Part shown: positions 1-6,543 of the stretch, in pieces
How the letters are laid out: each line of letters begins with the position of its first letter
Numbering within the stretch: the stretch's first letter is position 1
Source of the DNA: Firmicutes bacterium UBA6811
Lineage (GTDB): Bacteria > Bacillota > SHA-98 > UBA4971
Direction of reading: 5' to 3'
DNA length: 11,611 bases
Assembly: GCA_002452295.1 (NCBI GenBank)
Contig: DKEX01000026.1
Span: 1-11,611, forward strand
Position numbers and translations under genes: made by a program
The notes under the pieces: model-generated
The model's input: the letters and a program-made list of their open reading frames with translations, nothing else
Told to the model about the DNA's origin: nothing
Database searches by the model: none

Positions 1-243
1 CAGATGAACCGGGTGGGGTCTGTCGGGATAGCTGCCAGCCATGCAGGCCCGAGCGCGCGGGGCGCCGTGATGGCATCGGACGCATTCTTCCCCTTCAGGG
101 ACGGAATAGACGAGGCTGCGAACGCGGGCGCGACCGCGATCATCCAGCCCGGCGGGTCGGTGCGCGACAAGGAATGTATCGAGGCCGCGGACGAGCATGG
201 GATCGCTATGGTGTTCACCGGCATCCGGCACTTCAGACACTGA
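1..243 (+). CDS. purH: Bifunctional purine biosynthesis protein PurH, C-terminal fragment
   Basis: This is the last 80 codons of the AICAR transformylase / IMP cyclohydrolase, which carries out the final two steps of IMP synthesis in the cytoplasm. The left edge of the window cuts the gene; the frame is open from base 1 (codon CAG). The visible part is the C-terminal transformylase end. It contains QMNRV near the edge, ASDAFFPFRDGID, AIIQPGGSVRD, and the terminal AMVFTGIRHFRH, all hallmarks of the PurH C-terminus. The stop is at 241-243. purD follows after 9 to 30 bases depending on its start, so the two are very probably one transcript, as at the end of many Bacillota pur operons. The identification is secure from the conserved tail alone. 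Confidence 0.95.
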   Translation, partial: QMNRVGSVGIAASHAGPSARGAVMASDAFFPFRDGIDEAANAGATAIIQPGGSVRDKECIEAADEHGIAMVFTGIRHFRH

Positions 244-273
244 GGCGCCGCGATGGATGGGGGAGGGATGGGA

Positions 274-1539
274 GTGAAACGGGACAACCTGCGCGTTCTC
301 GTGGTGGGGCAGGGAGCTAGAGAGCACGCGCTAGTGTGGAAACTCGCCTCAAGCCCGCGAGTTGCCGAGATCTACGCTGCCCCTGGCAACCCCGGCATCG
401 CCCGGCTCGCATCGTGTGTGCCCATCGCCGCAAGTGACATACCCGCGCTTGCGCGCTTCGCTGCGGAGCGGCGCGTGGACCTCACTGTCGTTGGGCCCGA
501 GGTGCCGCTCGCCCTCGGAATAGCGGACGAGTTCACCCGGCTTGGGCTCGCGATTTTCGGGCCGACGAGGCTGGCCGCGGAGATTGAGTCCAGCAAGGCC
601 TGGGCGAAGGAGTTCATGGCAAGGCACGGCATTCCTACCGCAGGCTATCGCGTCTTCCGGGATGAGGACGCGGCCATGGACTTCGTCCGGCGGCATGGAG
701 CCCCCGTGGTCGTCAAGGCGGACGGCCTTGCTGCAGGCAAGGGGGTCATAGCTGCGCATACGGTGGAAGAAGCGAAGGACGCGGTCCGGGCGGTGGCCTC
801 GCTCGGGGCTGGACGCGCCATCGTTGTCGAGGACTTCCTTATCGGCCGGGAGATGAGCTTTTTCGCCGTCACGGACGGCGAGACCGCGATTCCACTGCTT
901 TCGGCGCGGGACCACAAGCGCGCCCGGGACGGCGACGTCGGCCCCAACACCGGGGGGATGGGCGCGATAGCGCCCGCTCCGGAGGGCGACGCAGCCCTCG
1001 GAGCCAGGATCATGTCGGAGATCATCGATCCCGCCGTGGGGGGACTCGCCGAAGAGGGGCGGCCGTATGCCGGCGTTCTGTACGCCGGGCTCATGTTGAC
1101 GCCGTCAGGGCCCATGGTCCTCGAATTCAACGCGAGGCTGGGCGACCCTGAGACCCAGGCCATCCTGCCAATGATGGAGTCGGACCTCGTCGACCTCATA
1201 GAAGCCGCCGTTGAAGGGGAAGGCCTCAGGCCGGACCTGGTAAGATGGCGCTCCGGGGCGTCAGTATGCGTGGTGGTGGCGTCCGAGGGATACCCCGAGG
1301 GGCGACGCACGGGTGACGAGATCCACATCGACGAGGTCGGTGCGGCCGAGGACGGCGTGATCCTGTTTCACGCCGGCACCAGACTCGATAACGGCAGGCT
1401 GGTCACGTCAGGCGGCCGCGTACTGAACGCGGTGGCCACGGGAGCATCGGTGCAGGAGGCCGCGGACCGCGCTTACCGGGGCGTGCGCCACGTGCGCTTC
1501 CGGGGGATGTGGTACCGCAGCGACATCGGTCGGGCATGA
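274..1539 (+). CDS. purD: Phosphoribosylamine--glycine ligase (GAR synthetase)
   Basis: PurD makes glycinamide ribonucleotide from phosphoribosylamine, glycine and ATP, the second step of purine synthesis. The protein shows the N-terminal dinucleotide-like loop (VVGQGAREHALVWKL), the ATP-grasp segment VVVKADGLAAGKGV, and the metal/ATP-binding block LEFNARLGDPETQAILP, followed by a C-terminal domain. The length of about 420 residues is normal for the family. Three in-frame starts are possible: ATG 253, ATG 268 and GTG 274. GGGAGG at 262-267 touches ATG 268 but sits 6-7 bases before GTG 274, so GTG 274 is preferred. It leaves only a few residues before the first beta strand. The longer form from 253 would add seven mostly glycine residues. 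The gene is tightly linked to purH upstream. No clear terminator was seen in the 32 bases before the convergent uma2 stop. Confidence 0.95.
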   Translation: MKRDNLRVLVVGQGAREHALVWKLASSPRVAEIYAAPGNPGIARLASCVPIAASDIPALARFAAERRVDLTVVGPEVPLALGIADEFTRLGLAIFGPTRLAAEIESSKAWAKEFMARHGIPTAGYRVFRDEDAAMDFVRRHGAPVVVKADGLAAGKGVIAAHTVEEAKDAVRAVASLGAGRAIVVEDFLIGREMSFFAVTDGETAIPLLSARDHKRARDGDVGPNTGGMGAIAPAPEGDAALGARIMSEIIDPAVGGLAEEGRPYAGVLYAGLMLTPSGPMVLEFNARLGDPETQAILPMMESDLVDLIEAAVEGEGLRPDLVRWRSGASVCVVVASEGYPEGRRTGDEIHIDEVGAAEDGVILFHAGTRLDNGRLVTSGGRVLNAVATGASVQEAADRAYRGVRHVRFRGMWYRSDIGRA

Positions 1540-1571
1540 GGCGCTGAGGTTTGACCCAGCCACATACCGGC

Positions 1572-2162
1572 CTACCCCCGGTCGAAAAGCCCGGCAACGT
1601 CCAGAGAGAACCCCGGCAGGAGCCTGCTCGCGAGGGTATCGCCCGGGTGGTACACCTGCGTCGTGCGGAACTTGGCATCCTCGAGCGTCGCCACTTCGAT
1701 GCTGCGGTCTGCCGGGTCCACGAGCCACAGTTCGCGTGTGCCGAAGCGCGCGTATAGCGCGCGTTTCTTTCCCCGGTCCCAGTCGGCGGTTGCCGGCGAG
1801 ATGATCTCCACTACGAGGTCAGGCGCGCCCTGGATATTGGGATCCGTGATGATACCACGCCGCTGCCTTGAGACGTAGAGTAGATCCGGTTGAACGACGT
1901 TGTGCTGGTCCAGCACCACGTCGAGCGGTGCGTGATATACCTTGCCGAGGCGCTGCCCCTCAATCCACGAGATCAGGGCTGTCCCGATGCGCTTCGAGAT
2001 CTCCTGGTGAGATACACTCGGTGACGGCACCACCCTTATCGCCCCTTCCATGAGTTCGTACCGCTGGTCCGAAGGCAGGCGGCAGTAGTCCTCGTAGGTG
2101 AGGCGTCGGGAAGGTGCGATGTACCGGGGTGCAACCTCTCGTGTGCTGTCTGGCTTCGACAA
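1572..2162 (-). CDS. Uma2-family (DUF820) putative PD-(D/E)XK endonuclease
   Basis: A 196-residue protein of the Uma2/DUF820 family, whose members have a restriction-endonuclease-like fold. Their biological role is mostly unknown, and many occur as dispersed paralogues. The recognisable order is LTYEDYCRLP and YELMEGAIRVVPSPS near residues 21-49, PDLLYVS (Asp93), PDLVVEIISPAT (Glu119), GKKRALYARFGTRELWLVDP (Lys132/133), then a C-terminal strand region ending LLPGFSLDVAGLF. The Asp, Glu and Lys are spaced like the family's catalytic set, so the protein looks intact. The start is TTG at 2162-2160, with GGGAGGGG a few bases upstream on the minus strand and no better ATG. The gene is convergent to purD and divergent from the lysine operon, and has no evident link to either pathway. 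It looks like an independent accessory insertion. The family call is firm; the function is not known. Confidence 0.88.
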   Translation of the reverse strand: MSKPDSTREVAPRYIAPSRRLTYEDYCRLPSDQRYELMEGAIRVVPSPSVSHQEISKRIGTALISWIEGQRLGKVYHAPLDVVLDQHNVVQPDLLYVSRQRRGIITDPNIQGAPDLVVEIISPATADWDRGKKRALYARFGTRELWLVDPADRSIEVATLEDAKFRTTQVYHPGDTLASRLLPGFSLDVAGLFDRG

Positions 2163-2361
2163 GCCAACCCCTCCCAGGCAACCCGGGTTCGCCCATGCTG
2201 TGCCGACTCGATTCTACCACAGATGCCGCCGCTTCGCCATCCCCCGAACGGGCTGGCCCGACGGCACGCCCAACTGGGCGAGAGCACCGCAGCGCACGGT
2301 TAGAAGCAGCGGCTTCGGACATGCGGCCGCAGATTGCCGCCGACGGACGCCGAATAGCGGG

Positions 2362-2377
2362 CAAGTGCCGAAACTTG
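2362..2377. promoter_or_regulatory. Palindrome, candidate enhancer site for a sigma-54 activator
   Basis: The sequence CAAGT-GCCGAA-ACTTG is a perfect 5-bp inverted repeat with a 6-base spacer, 16 bases in all. Its centre lies about 120 bases upstream of the transcription start predicted from the sigma-54 promoter at 2465-2480, within the usual range for bacterial enhancer-binding protein sites. One short palindrome in GC-rich DNA can occur by chance, and the activator gene is not in the window, so the role is inferred from position only. Confidence 0.3.
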
Positions 2378-2464
2378 GGCGGGCATTGACTTCGATGACC
2401 CGAGGTGTGGGCGGCGGAAGCTGCGTTCTTGCCGGGGTTTTGCGATCAACAGCGCCGGGGTGTC

Positions 2465-2480
2465 TGGCACATAGTTTGCA
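2465..2480 (+). promoter_or_regulatory. Sigma-54 (-24/-12) promoter for the lysine-fermentation operon
   Basis: The 16 bases read TGGCAC-ATAGT-TTGCA, an exact match to the sigma-54 consensus TGGCAC-N5-TTGCW. The invariant GG (2466-2467) and GC (2478-2479) have the required 10 bases between them. The site points toward kdd; transcription would begin near 2490, leaving a leader of about 230 bases. No comparable sigma-70 promoter with both boxes was seen. The inference is that the operon is switched on by a sigma-54-dependent activator encoded elsewhere, possibly one that senses lysine or a pathway intermediate. The match is strong, but a chance hit in one window cannot be excluded by eye. Confidence 0.7.
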
Positions 2481-2517
2481 TAAGCAAGTAAGGGTTCGTT
2501 AGTTGCCCCCCGTTTTC

Positions 2518-2562
2518 CACCGGCTGCCGGGTTTCCGGTGTTGCACTCGGGGACGGTGCCCC
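2518..2562 (+). promoter_or_regulatory. Two small hairpins in the kdd leader
   Basis: Just downstream of the predicted start of transcription, CACCGG (2518-2523) can pair with CCGGTG (2535-2540) across an 11-base loop. Immediately afterwards GGGG (2549-2552) can pair with CCCC (2559-2562) across ACGGTG. No run of T follows, so they do not look like an intrinsic terminator. They may only shape or protect the 5' end of the mRNA, or may be remnants of a repeat element. Confidence 0.3.
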
Positions 2563-2723
2563 AAGCTGGGCGCCTTGACAAAGCGGAGTCGGGAGCATTT
2601 CTGAATCCTCACTTGAATACTCGTGGGTGGCTGCGCTGCCGCGACGGGCAAGCCAGGCGTAGCGAATTCCGACGCAGGTGGATAGCGAATGGAAGGCAAC
2701 GTAATGATAGGGAGGGACCGGCG

Positions 2724-3764
2724 TTGAGGGGATGCAAGTACGGGACTCATCGGGTCATTGAGCCGAAGGGAGTGCTGCCGCAGGCGGCCTGGAAGATCGA
2801 CAACACCATGGTGCCCTACGATAACGAGATTCTCGTGGACGTCGACACGCTGAACGTGGACGCGGCGAGCTTCACCCAGATAAAGCAGCAGGCCGGCGGA
2901 GATGACGATGAGATCCGGCGCATCATGTTGGGCATCGTAAGGGAGCGGGGGAAGCATCACAACCCCGTCACAGGCTCCGGCGGCATGTTCATCGGCACGG
3001 TCCGCCGGATCGGGCCTGAGCTTGCAGGCACAGTGAGCCTGAGGCCCGGCGATAGGATAGCGAGCCTGGTCTCGCTCTCCCTGACGCCCCTTGTCATCGA
3101 GGAGATCCTCGAGATACGCAAGGACATCGACCAGGTCAAGATCAGGGGCGAGGCTATCCTGTTCGAAAGCGGCATCTGGGCCGTTCTGCCTCCCGACATG
3201 CCTGCGTCGCTCGCCCTTGCGGTGCTCGACGTGGCGGGTGCCCCGGCGCAGACGGCCAAGCTCGTGAGACCCGGAGACACCGTGCTGGTGATAGGCGCGG
3301 GCGGCAAGTCGGGTCTACTGTGCCTGTACGAAGCGAAGAAGCGGGCGGGCGTGACCGGTGAGGTGCTGGGCCTTGCGCACAGCGAGGCCAGCCTGGGCCG
3401 GGCGATCGAGTCGGGCTTTGCAGACCATGCCTTCTCGGCCGACGCCACGCGTCCTCTCGAGGTTTTCGAGAGGGTGAGCGAGCTTACCGCCGGCAAGCTT
3501 GCCGACATCACGATCAACTGCGTGAACATCCCCGGCACCGAGATGGCGTCCATCATGGCCACGCGGGATAATGGCGTCGTGTACTTTTTCAGCATGGCCA
3601 CAAGCTTCACCGCGGCCGCGCTGGGCGCCGAGGGGATCGGCAAGGACGTCACCATGATCATCGGCAACGGTTACACTGAAGGGCACGCCGAGATAGCCCT
3701 TGCGACTCTCAGGGAGAGCCCGGTCCTCATGGAGATGTTTCTGAAGAGATGGGCGGTCGGATGA
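2724..3764 (+). CDS. kdd: L-erythro-3,5-diaminohexanoate dehydrogenase
   Basis: Kdd oxidatively deaminates (3S,5S)-3,5-diaminohexanoate to 5-amino-3-oxohexanoate with NAD(P)+, the third step of lysine fermentation. The N-terminus (GCKYGTHRVIEPKGVLPQ, then YDNEILVDVDTLNVDAASFTQI) and the block NPVTGSGGMFIGTV are characteristic of this enzyme. It belongs to the medium-chain dehydrogenase fold, with a nucleotide-binding loop GAGGKSG at residues 191-197. The start chosen is TTG 2724, giving MRGCKYGTHRV and 346 residues, the usual family length. GGGAGG (2710-2715) lies about 8 bases upstream. An in-frame ATG at 2538 would add 62 residues of unrelated, Arg-rich sequence and would lie in the leader, so it is rejected. 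The gene is first in the operon behind the sigma-54 promoter. kamA follows with a gap of 27 bases. Confidence 0.93.
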   Translation: MRGCKYGTHRVIEPKGVLPQAAWKIDNTMVPYDNEILVDVDTLNVDAASFTQIKQQAGGDDDEIRRIMLGIVRERGKHHNPVTGSGGMFIGTVRRIGPELAGTVSLRPGDRIASLVSLSLTPLVIEEILEIRKDIDQVKIRGEAILFESGIWAVLPPDMPASLALAVLDVAGAPAQTAKLVRPGDTVLVIGAGGKSGLLCLYEAKKRAGVTGEVLGLAHSEASLGRAIESGFADHAFSADATRPLEVFERVSELTAGKLADITINCVNIPGTEMASIMATRDNGVVYFFSMATSFTAAALGAEGIGKDVTMIIGNGYTEGHAEIALATLRESPVLMEMFLKRWAVG

Positions 3765-3791
3765 CGGCTGCCGAAGGAGATGGCGGCTCCA

Positions 3792-5063
3792 ATGAGACAC
3801 TTCCGCGACATATCGCTGTGGAAGGACGTCACTGATGGCGAATGGGGCGACTGGCGCTGGCAGTTGCGTAACAGGGTCACCGACGTGGAGACCCTGAAGA
3901 AGGCGGCGAGCCTCACTCCGGATGAGGAGGAGGGCGCCAGGCGCTGCCTCGAGAGGTTTCGAATGGCGATCACGCCCTACTACGTGAGCCTCATGTCGCC
4001 GGACGATCCGCACTGCCCGGTGAGGCGGCAGAGTGTGCCGACAGCGCTCGAGTTGCACACCATGATGTACGACATGGTGGACCCGTTGCACGAGGACGTG
4101 GACTCACCCGTTCCGTTCCTCACGCACAGGTACCCTGACAGGGTGCTTCTCCTCGTGACGAACTTCTGTTCTATGTACTGCCGCCACTGCACCAGGCGCA
4201 GGCTGGCAGGGCACGAGGACGTCCCCGTAACGAGGGGGGACATCGACGTTGCCATCGACTACATCCGGAGGACCGCTGAGGTCCGCGACGTGCTGGTGTC
4301 CGGGGGCGATCCGCTTGTGCTCGCGGACGACGTAATAGAGTATGTGCTCCGGTCGCTCAGGTCCATCGACCACGTGGAGGTGATCCGCATCGGCACGAGG
4401 ACCCCGGTGGTCCTCCCGCAGAGGATCACCCCGGAGCTTTGCAGCATGCTGAGGAAGTACCACCCCTTGTGGCTGAACACTCATTTCAACCACCCCAAGG
4501 AGATCACGCCCGAGTCGAAGAGGGCGTGCGAGATGCTTGCGGACGCGGGGATCCCTCTGGGTAACCAATCGGTGCTCCTGAGGGGCGTGAACGATTGCCC
4601 GCACATAATGAAAAGGCTCGTGCATGAGCTCGTCAGGATAAGGGTCCGGCCGTACTACATCTACCAGTGCGACCTTTCCATGGGGCTCGAGCACTTCAGG
4701 ACTCCGGTGGCGAAGGGTATCGAGATTATCGAGCACCTGCGCGGGCACACGTCGGGGTTTGCCGTGCCCACGTTCGTTGTGGACGCGCCCGGCGGCGGCG
4801 GCAAGATCCCTGTGGGACCCCAGTACCTCATCTCACAGGGCGAACGCAAAGTGGTGCTCCGGAACTACGAGGGCGTCATCAGCGTATACAACGAGCCCGA
4901 GTGCTATGAGAGCTCGTGTGGCACATGCACGCTGTGCAAGGAGGCCGAGCGGGCGTCTGTCGGGGTTGCAGGGCTGCTGGAGGGCAAGGGCGTGAGTATG
5001 GAGCCCAGGGATCTCGAAAGGCAGGCTCGGAGGCGCAAAGACCCGAGGCCTTCGTCCCACTGA
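3792..5063 (+). CDS. kamA: L-lysine 2,3-aminomutase
   Basis: KamA is a radical SAM, PLP-dependent enzyme that interconverts L-lysine and L-beta-lysine, the entry step of the pathway. The [4Fe-4S] motif CSMYCRHC gives Cys126, Cys130 and Cys133. The PLP lysine lies in DAPGGGGK at Lys338. These positions are one residue off the well-studied clostridial enzyme, which supports the ATG at 3792. AAGGAG at 3774-3779 touches the alternative ATG 3780 directly, leaving no spacing, whereas 3792 is 12 bases away. Other family blocks are DWRWQLRNR, HEDVDSPVP, LTHRYPDRVLLL, RTPVVLPQRITPEL, LLRGVNDC and QCDLSMGLEHFRTPV. The C-terminal cysteine cluster ESSCGTCTLC probably binds zinc. No beta-lysine acetyltransferase (ablB) neighbours it, so the role is catabolic rather than osmolyte synthesis. 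It is followed by a 172-base gap holding a stem-loop. Confidence 0.97.
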   Translation: MRHFRDISLWKDVTDGEWGDWRWQLRNRVTDVETLKKAASLTPDEEEGARRCLERFRMAITPYYVSLMSPDDPHCPVRRQSVPTALELHTMMYDMVDPLHEDVDSPVPFLTHRYPDRVLLLVTNFCSMYCRHCTRRRLAGHEDVPVTRGDIDVAIDYIRRTAEVRDVLVSGGDPLVLADDVIEYVLRSLRSIDHVEVIRIGTRTPVVLPQRITPELCSMLRKYHPLWLNTHFNHPKEITPESKRACEMLADAGIPLGNQSVLLRGVNDCPHIMKRLVHELVRIRVRPYYIYQCDLSMGLEHFRTPVAKGIEIIEHLRGHTSGFAVPTFVVDAPGGGGKIPVGPQYLISQGERKVVLRNYEGVISVYNEPECYESSCGTCTLCKEAERASVGVAGLLEGKGVSMEPRDLERQARRRKDPRPSSH

Positions 5064-5235
5064 GACCATCAGCAAGGGGGGCGGAGCGCCGCTCGACCTG
5101 CGGGTTCACAAGTTCGTGTTGCGTGAATCCCGCAGGGGTCGAGGTGTCCCGCTCTGCAGTTGCAGTCGGCTCAATGAACGGCAGGGAACGGCCGCGCGAC
5201 GACGGGAGGCCGGCCTGAGAAAGGGGGCGGGTGCC
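5064..5235 (+). other. kamA-kamB spacer with hairpins, no gene
   Basis: This 172-base gap is the longest inside the operon. It contains a small hairpin GCGG-AGCG-CCGC (5081-5092), the long bulged stem-loop at 5092-5143, and a possible GGCCG/CGGCC pairing (5190-5194 with 5211-5215) just before the kamB ribosome binding site. The kamB frame stays open upstream to a TTG at 5116, but the encoded residues are Arg-rich and unlike a family N-terminus. I looked for a cobalamin-riboswitch B12 box and saw none. Confidence 0.6.
5092..5143 (+). promoter_or_regulatory. Long bulged stem-loop between kamA and kamB
   Basis: The left arm CTCGA-CCTGCGGG-TTCAC (5092-5109) pairs with the right arm GTGAA-(T)-CCCGCAGG-(GG)-TCGAG (5123-5143). 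This makes 18 base pairs with a 1-base and a 2-base bulge on the right, closing a 13-base loop. No T-tract follows, so it is not a standard terminator. A 3'-end stabiliser for the kdd-kamA message, a processing site, or a partial terminator that lowers kamB-kce expression would all fit. It could also be a REP-like dispersed element. Confidence 0.6.
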
Positions 5236-6543
5236 ATGAGAGGCCCTGGTCTCGACATAACCGACATCGTTCTTTCGGCCGGCAGCAGCGTGGCTGTGGT
5301 GGGCATGGCGAAGAATTGCGGCAAGACCGTGACCCTCGGGGCCATACTGGAAGGGGTTGCGACGAGGGGGATCCCCGTCGGCGTGGCTTCGGCGGGACGG
5401 GACGGTGAAGACGTCGATGCCGTGACGATGCTGCCGAAGCCGCCCATCTGGCTTCCCGAGGGAGCGCTCTTCGCCACCGCCGAGCGCCTGGCGGCAAAGG
5501 CCCGGGCGCCGATAGAGCCTGTGGCGGCGACCCGCCATACATCGGCCCTTGGGCGGCTCCTTGTGTACAGGGCCATTGCTCCCGGGAAGGTGGAGGTCGG
5601 CGGCGGGAACAGCGCCGCCGCCGCACACGACGCTGTCGCCCTCATGCGGCGGCTTGGGGCTCGCTTTGTGGCCATAGACGGGGCGGCGGGCAGGAAGTTC
5701 TCATGCGCTCCGTCGCTTGTCGAAGCCACGGTGCTCGCCACCGGCGCGGCGCTCGCCGCGACCATGGAGGGAGTCGTGCGCCGGACGACCCGCGCCGTGC
5801 GCACGCTGACTGTCCCCGAATGGATGTGTCCCGCAGGAGCGGAAGCGCTCTCGGCTCCGCTGTCCCACCGTGACGTGGTGTTCATCCGAGGCGACGCATC
5901 GTCACGCCGCATCGTTGTGCCGAGCGTGCTAGCCCGGGCGGACGAGGTGGCCCGGGCGCTGACGGAGGACGTCGAGACAGTCCTCCTTGGAGGCGCCCTC
6001 ACCGGCGGCTTCTTGCGTGCGATTCTGAAGCGGGGCAGGGCCTCCGGCCTCACGGTCGTGGTGCGCGACGCCACGAGGATCCTGGTGGAGCCCGGCGACC
6101 TGGACAGGTTCTGGTCCGCCGGAGGCCAGGTGGCGGCCGTTCATCCCGTCAGGCTGGTGGCTGTTACGACAAACCCGACAGCACCCGACGGGCGGCTACT
6201 TGACCCCGCCGCGCTTCTCGACGGGGTGGCGCACGCGGTGGCGCCTGTTCCCGCGTTCGACGTCGTGGCTGGGATCGCGCGTAACCTTCCTGCCGCAGGA
6301 GAAGCAGGCCCTGCCATGCCCAATCGCTCCGGTGCTGGCGGGCGCATCGGCGTCCACGGCGCTCCTGCAGCTCCTGCAGCTCTTGCCGCTCCTGCTGCTG
6401 CTTTTGACACTGCTACTGACACTGCTATCGTTGCCGCCGTCGCTGCCGGGGCAGGGAGGAAAGGCGCGAGCGACCACGGGCCGGGCCGCCTGGCGGTGCC
6501 GCGCGGCGATGAAGAGCCGCCGAGGGAGGGGGGAGTTGCATGA
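5236..6543 (+). CDS. kamB: KamB-like P-loop protein, putative lysine 5,6-aminomutase reactivase subunit
   Basis: A 435-residue protein between kamA and kamD, the position taken by kamB in other lysine-fermentation operons. KamB with the MutS-like KamC is thought to reactivate the B12-dependent mutase. Near the N-terminus is a P-loop-like GMAKNCGKT (residues 23-31). It has five residues, not four, before GKT when read from its first Gly, so it departs from the strict Walker A pattern. A second block, VAIDGAAGRKFS (around Asp148) followed by VEATVLATGAALAATMEGVV, resembles KamB-type proteins as I remember them. The conserved part seems to end near residue 358. Beyond that is an Ala/Gly-rich tail containing tandem repeats. 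The start is ATG 5236 with AAGGGGG about 9 bases upstream. The stop overlaps the kamD start as ATGA. Membership of the operon is firm; the reactivase role is inferred from context and partial family recall. Confidence 0.7.
   Translation: MRGPGLDITDIVLSAGSSVAVVGMAKNCGKTVTLGAILEGVATRGIPVGVASAGRDGEDVDAVTMLPKPPIWLPEGALFATAERLAAKARAPIEPVAATRHTSALGRLLVYRAIAPGKVEVGGGNSAAAAHDAVALMRRLGARFVAIDGAAGRKFSCAPSLVEATVLATGAALAATMEGVVRRTTRAVRTLTVPEWMCPAGAEALSAPLSHRDVVFIRGDASSRRIVVPSVLARADEVARALTEDVETVLLGGALTGGFLRAILKRGRASGLTVVVRDATRILVEPGDLDRFWSAGGQVAAVHPVRLVAVTTNPTAPDGRLLDPAALLDGVAHAVAPVPAFDVVAGIARNLPAAGEAGPAMPNRSGAGGRIGVHGAPAAPAALAAPAAAFDTATDTAIVAAVAAGAGRKGASDHGPGRLAVPRGDEEPPREGGVA
6361..6429 (+). repeat. In-frame tandem repeats in the kamB tail
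   Basis: A degenerate nonamer of the form GCTCCTGCA occurs five times at 6361-6405 (first two copies identical). It is followed by a 12-base unit beginning GACACTGCTA twice (6406-6429), the second copy changed at its end. In frame this encodes APAAPAALAAPAAAF and then DTATDTAI (residues 376-398). The codons end mostly in T or A, unlike the GC-ending codons of the rest of the gene, which suggests a recent repeat expansion by slippage. Confidence 0.85.

Larger units (their letters stand above)
2163..2723. other. Long intergenic region between uma2 and kdd
   Basis: About 560 bases separate the divergent uma2 and kdd starts. Short open frames occur on both strands, but none has a recognisable product or a good ribosome binding site. 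The region holds several palindromes: AACCCGGGTT at 2180-2189 in the uma2 leader, CGCCCA-AC-TGGGCG at 2267-2280, GAAGC-N4-GCTTC at 2303-2316, and CAAGT-N6-ACTTG at 2362-2377. A sigma-54 promoter at 2465-2480 implies a kdd leader of about 230 bases containing two small hairpins. A direct repeat TAGCGAAT occurs at 2660-2667 and 2683-2690. I did not recognise any riboswitch consensus, T-box, tRNA or mobile-element end here. Confidence 0.6.

Noticed and set aside
1566..1582. ACCGG-N7-CCGGT inverted repeat as a bidirectional terminator between purD and uma2
   Set aside because: The stem is only five base pairs, there is no T-tract on either strand, and it overlaps the uma2 stop codon.
2098..2502. 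Plus-strand frames in the uma2-kdd gap
   Set aside because: They overlap the uma2 start region and the sigma-54 promoter, have no good ribosome binding site, and look like random GC-rich translation.
2575..2580. TTGACA resembling a sigma-70 -35 box
   Set aside because: No acceptable -10 hexamer occurs 16-18 bases downstream; the best candidates (around 2598-2604) are poor matches.
5064..5235. Cobalamin riboswitch before the B12-dependent mutase genes
   Set aside because: I looked for a B12 box and the conserved core and saw neither. The spacer holds only simple stem-loops.
5116..5235. N-terminal extension of the KamB-like protein from TTG 5116
   Set aside because: It would lie across the stem-loop arm and is Arg-rich. 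ATG 5236 has its own ribosome binding site and begins just ahead of the P-loop domain.
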